In this document: positions 21,490-30,889 of the stretch, in pieces
Position numbering within the stretch: position 1 is the first letter of the stretch
Layout of the letters: each line of letters opens with the position of its first letter
Assembly: GCA_008508345.1 (NCBI GenBank)
Contig: QNGE01000436.1
Location: 151,808-215,807 of the forward strand
Direction of reading: 5' to 3'
DNA: 64,000 nt
Source of the DNA: Paragonimus westermani
Taxonomy: Eukaryota > Platyhelminthes > Trematoda > Plagiorchiida > Troglotrematidae
Notes under the pieces: model-generated
The model's input: only the letters and a program-made list of their open reading frames with translations
What the model was told of the DNA's origin: nothing
Database searches by the model: none
Position numbers and translations under genes: made by a program

Positions 21490-22965
21490 TAGCACTCTTT
21501 ATGCCGGTACCTCTAATTTGGTGAGAGTCAAATCAACGACGGCTAGTGATGTGGCCATCGTATCAAGCAACCGGATTGGAAGGAATACAGCGATTGGAGC
21601 AAGGTGACGTCACGGAGTGACAATGCACCAGCAAGGTTACTGGTGTCACCACGTGGGTGTCGGATGTCCGTGGTGAACTGAAAGATGTAGTCCAAATGTC
21701 TGACTTCACACGGAGAGTAACGATCAGGTTTGGCGTGAAAAGCATATATTAATGGCTTGCAGAACAGTGTCCGCTCGCTGGAAAGTGTCAAGTGTAACGG
21801 ATCGCCAAATGAATAGCCAGCAGCTCACATCAGAAGGTTATGTACATCATATGTACTGGTTGTATCTTTTGAGAGAAAAGACCAGTGGTTGCTGTTCACC
21901 GTTCATGGATTGTTCAACGACTGTGCCGACATCAGCGTTTGATGCATCCGTTGTGAGAAGAAGACAGGTGTTTGAATCGCAACCAACGAAGCGCAGTTTA
22001 GTGGCGTGACATAAGCCTTCCTTTGCGGCTGGGAAAGCTACTTTGGCTTCGAGTGGGAGCCCAATCAACTTGCATTTTGAGTCAACCATTTCGGTTAGAG
22101 GTTTTGACATTTTCGCGCAAGTGGGAGTGAAACACCGATAATAGTTGAAAATGCCGAGGAATCGTTGAAGTTGGGTCATCGTAGTGAGAATCGGAAAAGT
22201 CAAGAAAGACTCCAAATTATCTGGCGGGAGTGTGATGGCGGTTGGATCGATGCGGTGCCCCAGTATACCCAAAGAACCAACTCCGAAGGCACACTTATCG
22301 ATTGATTTTGATATCATACTGCGCGAAACGATCGAAAACGCTACGGAGGTAAGGTAAATGTTCCTCGTCAGGGCGGCTAGCAAAATCCGTCAATGTAGAC
22401 GTATGGGAAAAGGAGTCCACGCAACACTTTGTCCATAAATCGCTGGAACGTTTGAGCCGTTTGACGAAGCTCGATGGGCAATCCTGTGAACTCGAAAATT
22501 CCAAAGCGTGTTATGCATATCCTCGGAACGCCCTCTTCGGCGACCGGAATGTGGTAATAGGCGCATATTGAGTTTAATTTAAAGAAAATAATGGCGCCGA
22601 CAAGTCCCAAGGAAAAATCTTGGGTGTGTGCTATAAGGTGCCTGTTCAGGATTGTGCGATTGTTGAGAGCGCGGTAATCACCACGGGGTCGCCAATTGCC
22701 CGGAGATTTCTTAGGTCCCATGTGCAGTGGTGTCGCCCAAGGGTAAACGGCGTGGATGAGAGAAAACCGGAGGACCGCGCGTTGTAATATGATGTTGCAG
22801 GTTGTGTTTAACCGCCTCGGTATGTGAACATGGCCGAGTTAACGTGGGAGAATTCTTCATCAGTGCTGCGAAAGACAGTGCTGGCGGAAGAGCAGGCCGG
22901 ATGCCGATTGATGCAATTGTTGGATGAACACCGTTTTTAATGCAGGCAGTAGTGTTGTCAATCAA
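21490..22965 (-). pseudogene. pol: CsRn1-like Gypsy pol: reverse transcriptase and RNase H
   Basis: On the minus strand the RT starts after a linker rich in RPALPPAL. It reads GNWRPRGDYRALNNRTIL, AIIFFKLNSICAYYHIPVAE (motif A, with Asn for the catalytic Asp), FGIFEFTGLPIELRQTAQTF and FPYVYIDGFC (motif C YIDD altered to YIDG by a frame change near 22385). A second frame gives EEHLPYLRSVFDRFAQYDIK, LGILGHRIDPTAI and TMTQLQRFLGIFNYYRCFTP. RNase H follows: LLLTTDASNADVGTVVEQ, then HAKPDRYSPCEVRHLDYIFQ and FTTDIRHPRGDTSNLAGALS (21543-21791). Several frameshifts inactivate it. No integrase is found below it, so the element is 3'-truncated. Family call rests on the PRGDYRALN and TDIRH blocks typical of CsRn1-like elements of flukes. 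Confidence 0.85.
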
Positions 22966-23003
22966 CGTACGCCTCTTGACATCAACAGAAAGATTAAAAT
23001 ATG

Positions 23004-23260
23004 TCAGTAAGTCGGCGCCGATGAGTGGTGTGCGAACATGTGCAAGCAGGAATACCTAATGAAGACATCACCGGAAACCGAGGTCCACAATGAGTGAGCG
23101 TTCCCCGAGATTTTTGACACGACTTTGTTTCGTGGCCTGTAAAGTGTACTGGCCATGCTGAAGTCATTCTTTTGGTTGCAGTAGAATAACGCTGAGCCGA
23201 GCTCCGGTGTCGATGAGGAACCGTAAGCCGGTCGATTGGTCACTGATATACTACAGGCTA
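23004..23260 (-). pseudogene. pol: CsRn1-like Gypsy aspartic protease
   Basis: The minus-strand frame reads SDQSTGLRFLIDTGARLSVI, containing the LIDTGA active-site triad of a retroviral-type aspartic protease that would process Gag-Pol. A stop follows soon after; the flap and second half are readable only in other frames (SKISGNAHSLWTSVSGDVFI). It sits in the expected order between Gag and RT. Confidence 0.8.
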
Positions 23261-23329
23261 CTGGTACCTGTTGGACCAGCGAGAGTCGTCGCCGTTACTA
23301 CCTGGTCTGCGGTGAAGCGTGACGAGTTT

Positions 23330-24010
23330 GAAAGTTGCAAGGCTGACTGTATTTCTTCGGTTTGTGCCGGAAGTTATGGTGGCACCAACATTACCTTGGT
23401 GGACTGCGAGAGTAAGATAATACACGTCTTTTGGATGGGTGCCTCTTCAGCTTGGTGAGTTTTAGAACCATATTATCCATATGGTGACATATATTCTCCA
23501 CCAAAAGTTTAAGAGCATCGCCAGTTGTTGGGGATGAAGCGGACGACGTGGGAACTGCTATGGTTGCGGCACACACCGGGTGCGAAGGAAAAATTTCCGG
23601 CACCTAGTTCGCCAGGACTGCCAACTTATCGATTGAACTGTTATCATCCACAGTGCCCAAAACGTACTGTGCCGCAGATGGCAGCTCTTGCGCCCACAAC
23701 TACTTTAACATGGCGTCGTCAAGCTTCCGCGAGCGCAAAAGGCTTCTCATACAAAGTAACGATTGAGAAGGGAACCGGTCGCATAGCACGACGGAAATGA
23801 ACAAATCGTGTAACATCTTATTCTCTGATTTCCGAGTGCGTTTTATGATGGCGTTCTTTAGAACAGTGTAAGAGAAATTGGATAGGAGAGATTCCAATAG
23901 ATCTTCCACTTTCGCTGCGAAATCAGAAGGAAGGGACTGTACCACGTTTTAAAATCTTATTTTCTCCGATGTCACCCGCCTGGTGGTAAAGACGGACTCA
24001 ATCTGATGAA
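23330..24010 (-). pseudogene. gag: CsRn1-like Gypsy Gag: capsid and degenerate zinc motif
   Basis: Minus strand, mostly one frame. It reads FTTRRVTSEKIRF, VVQSLPSDFAAKVEDLLESL, SYTVLKNAIIKRTRKSE, LHDLFISVVLCDRFPSQSLL and MRSLLRSRKLDDAMLK. After a stop it continues LWAQELPSAAQYVLGTVDD and IDKLAVLAN. Toward the C-terminus the CWCHHNFRHKPKKYSQPCNF segment near 23345-23400 recalls the Cys-His motif of CsRn1-type Gag. It precedes the protease directly. Compared with the Gag at 1-424 it is a different branch of the same clade. Confidence 0.82.
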
Positions 24011-25138
24011 ATCACAGTTGAGGCTTCCGGGCAGTATTAAAGTAGCACTCTGTTCGATTCTAATGTCGATGTCCACAGTGTCGTCAATTAGTGTTAATAA
24101 TAACGAGATGGATAAAGTACTGTTCGGAGAAAATAGTCGGGCTCATCAATGTTGCAGTGGCCTACTCAATCAAATGACAAGAAATGACCAAAATATGGTA
24201 ACATCTAGAGAAGCTGTAACGGTAACAGGTGTGTACAAAAGATATACGTATGAGTAGGAGGAAGACGTTTACACAAGTTGGGAATGACTCACTGGCAAGT
24301 CAAAATCCGTGAAGTTGGATGAGCCACCGCTCGAGAGAAAAACAACGCCAGGATGTAGGGCCGGTCGACGACTGACTGATACTTCCACCCACGACGTGAA
24401 ATGACGGGCGCTCGGCGTCGATAAGTCAATACACACACGGAACTAAGAAAGTTCAACCATGCGATTAGTTCGCCAGCCCAAATATCCACACAAAGGAAGA
24501 AGACAGAGACAGCGCGCGGTAACTCCGGTTTTATTGCTTAGGATAACCAAATTAAAAATGATGATGGTGCTTTCAAACAATTGCACAGGTTAGGCTAATG
24601 AAGGATGGAAATCATCCGTAGGAAGTGAAATTTGTCGCCAGAGAACGACAAAATGAGAAATCAGTGAATACCGGGCGATATTTCCTTGGTATTGCCCAGG
24701 AATTTGAAATTCATCTATTTCCACGACAGAGAGCATCAGGAGAGTTGAGAAGATTTGTTTTAGTCGACTCAACTAAGTTTGTCTTTCATTTGGCGCCGAG
24801 ATCGAAATTAGTGATGGTAGGTGTTGTGGCGGCATAAATGTGGTACCTTGTGAAGAATTTTTTCACGTGTGATTGATACTTGGCCGATGTTATCCCGTAT
24901 TCCATTATAGGTCATGGATTATTTACAGGGCTTTAAAGATGTCTTTGATGATCGTGAGTTTGTCAGCTTAAGCGAGTTAAAAAGTTGCTTAGATAGGTAC
25001 ATGATTGATTAAAATGTTCTGTACGAGCTTGGTTCAAGCAGGAAATGAAGCAGTGGACGCTTGAAATAGGATCATGTCAGTGTGATTTCGGTCGAGCTTA
25101 CGTAGTAGATGGCGTTCCGCTGCATAAAATATAAGCGA
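24011..25138. other. No gene seen; possible leader/LTR of the Gypsy at 21.5-24 kb
   Basis: 1.1 kb upstream of Gag on the minus strand, where the 5' LTR and leader should lie. Without a second LTR copy in the window I cannot set its edges. No coding homology. Confidence 0.4.
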
Positions 25139-25194
25139 CGTGAGAACGAAAGCTGTGGATTACGACGTGTTTAGTGAGTTGGGTTTACATACTT

Positions 25195-25303
25195 CCCATT
25201 CCACAGTTCCCGCGATACATGCTACCAATCACGCTTTAACGTGGTTAGNCCCATTCCACAGTTCCCGCGATACATGCTACCAATCACGCTTTAACGTGGT
25301 TAG
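25195..25303. repeat. Exact 54-bp tandem duplication around a single N
   Basis: Bases 25195-25248 and 25250-25303 are identical, with the N at 25249 between them. Identical copies either side of one ambiguous base are typical of two contig ends that overlapped but were joined instead of merged. Confidence 0.95.
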
Positions 25304-25304
25304 G

Positions 25305-26361
25305 AGAAATACCGGGTTGGTTGTTAGCTCTTTCACGTTGGAGAACGACCACGACATAACTGGCTTGCTGTACGATGTGCGTCCAACGATTCGCCGGCTT
25401 ACAGAAAGTAAAGTGAACGAATCGAGACATCTCTTCGGGTACAACACGCCAACCGCCGAGTTGAAGCAGTATGCTGTGAATGTTTATGGCAAGTATATAA
25501 CTACCATGGACATTTGCATCATCTGTAATCGGTTGAAACCGGCACTGATAAGTAAGTGTGTTGGTGCACCTATGTAGTAGAAAATTTGCCACAAATCCTG
25601 CATCAAATAGAGAAAACGGCGTGCTGCGTATCACCTGAGACGGCACCAATAGGTACACGCATATGCTTCGCGCGCAGAGAGCAAGTGCAGTTATTCAGAC
25701 GGTTCCCTGATGTGGTAAAAGTCGATGTCACTCATGAGACCATCCCCCGCATGTAGGTCCTCTATCGGTCCACATTCGCCGCTGTTGCCTGAAGCTGTAT
25801 CAGTTCCTCGTTACAAATGGTCTGGGTCATGGACGACACGTGATGTACGCCTATGTACAAAGTGAGAAATGCGCATCCCTGCGTCGTTTGTAAGAAACAT
25901 TCCAGGAGTTGATGGGGGAACACATGTCACAGAACTTTTGTGATGGATAGAATGGCGGCCCAAATGCGAGCAGTACCAGTGGGCTTTGAGTGAGACATAA
26001 TGCTATGTTACTCCCACGTTCGGAGTGCTGTGAAGAAACATGTAAGCTGATGTAACAAACCTTACAATCACTATTCGAACGAATTCCTTAAGAAGCCGAT
26101 ATTTGTTTCATCGCATGGCTACTTGCCATTAGTAAAATTTGGTCCCACAGCGCGTGGCTAATGCGGGAGTTTGAGATGCAGTGCACCTACGGTTGCCACC
26201 GCCGGGAAGTGGTCAGCGTAGACGCGTACGTTAAGAGTATACTCTCTCGTCTGACAACGGTCGCCAGTCAGTTGGTGTTGAAGCATCTCAAGGAGCGTGC
26301 TCCCCTGCATATGGCACTGCCCATTCTGCACAGGACAGTTACAAACCCTCTCACCATGTAG
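25305..26361 (+). pseudogene. MULE transposase remnant
   Basis: Plus-strand pieces follow the order of a Mutator-like transposase. First a HNH-like ENDHDITGLLYDVRPTIRRL and YGKYITTMDICIICNRL. Then, in another frame, ICFARREQVQLFRRFPDVVK and VDVTHET (first catalytic Asp). Then QFLVTNGLGHGRHVMYAYVQ and SEKCASLRRL, VMDRMAAQMRAV (second Asp region), and DIMLCYSHVRSAVKKH. A weaker tail, VDAYVKSILSRLTTVASQLV, lies in 26161-26361. MULE transposases cut and move DNA transposons. At least five stops or frame changes. It differs in sequence from the MULE at 30890-33217, so it is a separate family. The SWIM zinc finger is not seen. Confidence 0.75.
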
Positions 26362-28827
26362 GTTACGATATCATTAATTATGCAGGTTCAGTTGCATCGA
26401 CCTTAAACACTGTGTCACCTCCGATGTTGAAACACTGACCATCGAGCATAGACGTCAGTGGTTCCAACCATAGTTCGTGAGGTTTTGAATATAGGGAGCA
26501 CGGAGGCTGACCGTCGAACGGGTCAACCCGGAGTGCTTCATGTAGCACAGCGCTTCACTTCTCGTTACACCTCCTTGCTTTTCTGAAAACACATAAAATT
26601 CCACCTCCTCGACAGTCATGTAACTGCACAAACTCGCCGATTTCTTTGTTACCTTAATGCCAAAGCAGCTTTTGCCCGATTACGGTGGGCGGTATATACT
26701 CTAGGCGGATCACGCCGACTTTCGCCCGCATTATGTTTAGGAGCCATCAGCTACAACCTTATCCACTTACCCACGGCGCCTCAAATATCAGTGGTTTCCA
26801 GTTACACGTGGGGATTATCATAAACACAAACTTATCAACTGTGGGCACTTGTTTCAGGAAATATCGAACGCACAAGTTCAAGAAATTTGATTTACAACAT
26901 ACGCGGTGCATGTTCACCAATCATTCGTGGCCAATTCCTTCCACCTACCCGACCAAAAAACTTCACCTATCTCGTCAACCTATTTCGCTATTAAATTAGC
27001 ACAATTCCTTGGCGTCCTTGATAAAAAATTTTTACAGCACAATAGGCGCATTTCTTACTCTACTAAATATTCGGTCCACAATCACTCACATGATATTTCA
27101 AACGCACATATCCACCAACGACAGCATTCACCTTCTGCGGGTAACTTTCAGCCTAACGAAGCGATATGTAGAGAAGTATACAAAAGAGTTGCAAGATATA
27201 ATTATGAACTTTGCACGCTACACACCATGTTTTCAATGGTTGCCTTTCAGATCACCGGACGCCTGCTGACACTGAGCATGAAAAACCTACTGGATCCGGG
27301 AACCTTGGGCTCTTGTTTCGAAGTCATGTATCCATGACTGAATCACTGAAAGTAACGTGCAGTCACCACCAACATGCGCGCACAGGTTGAATTGGGGTTG
27401 CGCAACAGCGTGCTGTTGTGGGTAGGTGAGTATCGGCTGTAAAAATGCACGTAATTGGTCTGAAATTTTGTTGGCGCTCATGTAAAACTAGGCTGTAGAT
27501 TGGTATGTGTGTGTGATGGTTTTCCTCCAAGTAAACCTGTTTTGTGTGGACACTCAGCATGGTAAAATGTGGAATATGACTATTTTTTGTTCACACACGT
27601 GCGAAGCGGAGGCGTGCTGGATGATGTATGCAATATGTGAGCTACCGGTATTATTTGCGATTTGTTTGGATTCATATGGTGGTTTGTTTGCCCGTGTAAG
27701 GCTTGGCCATATGAGTGAATTTGGAGTCAGCTTGTGTTCCGGATGGACGCCGGTTTACCTCGTAAATGAAGGTGGGGTGTTTAACTGTGGGTCTTGGAAG
27801 TTCCGGTTGAGTTGTCTGGATGTGCGTTATTTTACTTTGCAGAGCTGTTTGCGATTGGTACATGGTCAGATTATAAATGGATGTTCTGTTTTGATTGAGT
27901 ACTTCCCCTACTGTTTTGTCCGGCGTATTGGAGGAGTCCTGTGGAAGTTCGTAGTGCATACTCTGATGGTAAGTCAAGAGGTAGGTATTTCTTGCTTTTA
28001 GACCATTGAGTCAAACGAGGGAGCATTACCGGTAGGCGTAATGATACCTCCTGTACTGTTTCCCCTTCGGTTGGCGTTGGTCCGGTCGTCGTGATAATGG
28101 TTACGTTTCGTCGTGTGAATTGCGTGGAATTGAACTCAAATGTTCTCGGTGTGGACATCGAGGCATTGATCATTGTGTGTTCATATCTCCATCCTGTGCA
28201 TTGAAAGTTGCATACGATTACTGTTAATCATTTCGCGTGTCATACCAAATCGCTACGTATTGAACTAATGTAATGTAGCGCAACAAACACCGGTGTAATA
28301 ATTGAGTCTCTTCATCACAGCGTAATTTCCAATGGCTGCTGCGAAGACACGGCTCCACTGTTGACTGGTCACGTACACACCACAACAATTGATCTCGCGC
28401 CCGCAGCCGAAAAGGAGGGTTAACGGAACGACTGGGAAAAACGGAGGGAGTCCAGCATCGCCATTGACCTCAAGTGTATACGTTGTTTCCCAGCTTCTTT
28501 CGCACACTGCTTTCTCCTACGTTGCGATATCCAACGGCGAAGTATGCAATAAATGCATGCATATGAACTTTGTCATTCTCTGCCAGAAATTACTCATAAT
28601 CAGACATCATCATCATCATAGACAGCAATACGTCAGTGGTTCACACTTATGCTTAACTGCCACACAACCATGAAGAAAAAGCAAACCAAATATAGATAGA
28701 GAGAAGGAAACAGAAGGGGACGGGAAAGGACCTAACTACTGAAAATAACTACGTCCATATTCAGGCATTCAACATCAAGGTGCTTACACCTTGCAAACAA
28801 CACAACCGAGCTGCAAGTGAGAGTAAG
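26362..28827. other. No gene seen up to the assembly gap
   Basis: 2.5 kb. Long frames at 27507-28001 (plus, 164 codons) and 27871-28173 (minus) have no recognisable domain and look like chance frames. A (CAT)5 microsatellite is at 28605-28619. Confidence 0.5.
28605..28619. repeat. (CAT)5 microsatellite
   Basis: Five perfect CAT units just before the assembly gap. Confidence 0.9.
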
Positions 28828-29826
28828 NNNNNNNNNNNNNNNNNNNNNNNNNNNNNNNNNNNNNNNNNNNNNNNNNNNNNNNNNNNNNNNNNNNNNNNNN
28901 NNNNNNNNNNNNNNNNNNNNNNNNNNNNNNNNNNNNNNNNNNNNNNNNNNNNNNNNNNNNNNNNNNNNNNNNNNNNNNNNNNNNNNNNNNNNNNNNNNNN
29001 NNNNNNNNNNNNNNNNNNNNNNNNNNNNNNNNNNNNNNNNNNNNNNNNNNNNNNNNNNNNNNNNNNNNNNNNNNNNNNNNNNNNNNNNNNNNNNNNNNNN
29101 NNNNNNNNNNNNNNNNNNNNNNNNNNNNNNNNNNNNNNNNNNNNNNNNNNNNNNNNNNNNNNNNNNNNNNNNNNNNNNNNNNNNNNNNNNNNNNNNNNNN
29201 NNNNNNNNNNNNNNNNNNNNNNNNNNNNNNNNNNNNNNNNNNNNNNNNNNNNNNNNNNNNNNNNNNNNNNNNNNNNNNNNNNNNNNNNNNNNNNNNNNNN
29301 NNNNNNNNNNNNNNNNNNNNNNNNNNNNNNNNNNNNNNNNNNNNNNNNNNNNNNNNNNNNNNNNNNNNNNNNNNNNNNNNNNNNNNNNNNNNNNNNNNNN
29401 NNNNNNNNNNNNNNNNNNNNNNNNNNNNNNNNNNNNNNNNNNNNNNNNNNNNNNNNNNNNNNNNNNNNNNNNNNNNNNNNNNNNNNNNNNNNNNNNNNNN
29501 NNNNNNNNNNNNNNNNNNNNNNNNNNNNNNNNNNNNNNNNNNNNNNNNNNNNNNNNNNNNNNNNNNNNNNNNNNNNNNNNNNNNNNNNNNNNNNNNNNNN
29601 NNNNNNNNNNNNNNNNNNNNNNNNNNNNNNNNNNNNNNNNNNNNNNNNNNNNNNNNNNNNNNNNNNNNNNNNNNNNNNNNNNNNNNNNNNNNNNNNNNNN
29701 NNNNNNNNNNNNNNNNNNNNNNNNNNNNNNNNNNNNNNNNNNNNNNNNNNNNNNNNNNNNNNNNNNNNNNNNNNNNNNNNNNNNNNNNNNNNNNNNNNNN
29801 NNNNNNNNNNNNNNNNNNNNNNNNNN
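28828..29826. other. Assembly gap, 999 N
   Basis: Unbroken run of 999 ambiguous bases; its true length is unknown. The apparent long frames across it are artefacts of the Ns. Confidence 0.99.
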
Positions 29827-30010
29827 CTTAACTTTTTCCAGCAACCAAGCTTCACGATCAAGCTTTAGGCTACGTTTCAGTTTCCTACGGACATCTCTTC
29901 TAGACTTGCTATACGAACTGCCAGGAGGGATGTTCCGTCTGGCTTCTGACAGCTCCAGAGATTTCTCCGAGATGCAATGTTTGACCATCATGACATTCAA
30001 CCAACCGGCA
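29827..30010 (-). pseudogene. RTE-like LINE, endonuclease-RT linker, cut by the gap
   Basis: On the minus strand the frame reads CISEKSLELSEARRNIPPGS and SRRDVRRKLKRSLKLDREAW. This is the basic linker between the endonuclease and RT of RTE-like LINEs that precedes a QKAKEMEKA-type segment. The frame runs intact into the gap, so the RT may lie in the unsequenced bases. It starts abruptly near 30010, above which there is no endonuclease. Confidence 0.75.
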
Positions 30011-30063
30011 ATAATCTGTTGTTTTCTTATTAAAACCCAAACTGCACACACACGGTGGAACAA

Positions 30064-30889
30064 TCGTGAGTTTGTAATTCTTACGGAACAGCATAATGCT
30101 GGCTACATTTGTTGTCCCCAAACAACACCTTACGCATCGTTGCAGACAGCACTCATTGAAATGGTAGTTGAATGTTAACCGTTCAGATCAATACGCATGA
30201 TTCCTGGGTAGACGCACTGAACGTTATGAAATTGTTATTGACCACATAGTGTAAGCTCTCGTTCTAAGGACCACACGGAACCATATACAATAATCCTACG
30301 GTGAAAGTGAACTCATGGTAATGTAACGATCGCGAGTGGTACATGTAAACACTGCGTCACACACGCTTACATGTTGTCAACGACAAATGTACGTTCGCTG
30401 TGAATTGCACCCGTACGGAGTAACCTACTTTTGACATCGAGGGTACTTCTACAACCGCAGGATTCGCATGGTAGTAGTGTATCTCGAGCAACCGCAATCG
30501 TTTATATTTCAACAAGTGCACCCAAACCTAGTTCATTGTAAAAGGCGGAGATACGTAATTATGACAAAAGTGTATTGTGTAATTTTTTACCATACAAAGG
30601 TAATCTGGTTGCGCACCAGAGCCCCGTTAGCCCATCCCGTAGATGGTTGCCACTGCTGTATCGCTTTGAGGAGGGGTTGGATTTTGCAGCAGCCCCGCCC
30701 ATCCTGCAACGTAACAACGGAAATGATGAGCGCGGCAAAACGGGATGGGCGGGGAAAAACGGAATGAACAAATGAGGTAGGTTAAACTGCATGACATTAA
30801 ACCGTTAATGCAAGCAAGCAATGCGCATATTGATGACATGGTGAGTTTACAATTGAAAGCAAGCGGTGAAACTGGAAACGTGCAACTGA
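30064..30889. other. No gene seen; GC-rich hairpin near 30690-30756
   Basis: Lies between the RTE fragment and the 3' end of the MULE gene. CCCCGCCCATCC at about 30693-30705 and GGATGGGCGGGG at about 30743-30756 form an inverted repeat with a ~37-bp loop. This could be a terminal structure of the MULE, but no matching terminal repeat was found on the other side. Confidence 0.4.

Noticed and set aside
27507..28001. 164-codon plus-strand frame, cysteine and hydrophobic rich
   Set aside because: No recognisable domain, no start or splice context, and overlapping antisense frames of similar length; consistent with chance.
28732..30178. Long open frames on both strands across 28.7-30.2 kb
   Set aside because: They consist almost wholly of the 999 ambiguous bases; only the short RTE-like end at 29827-30010 is real sequence with homology.
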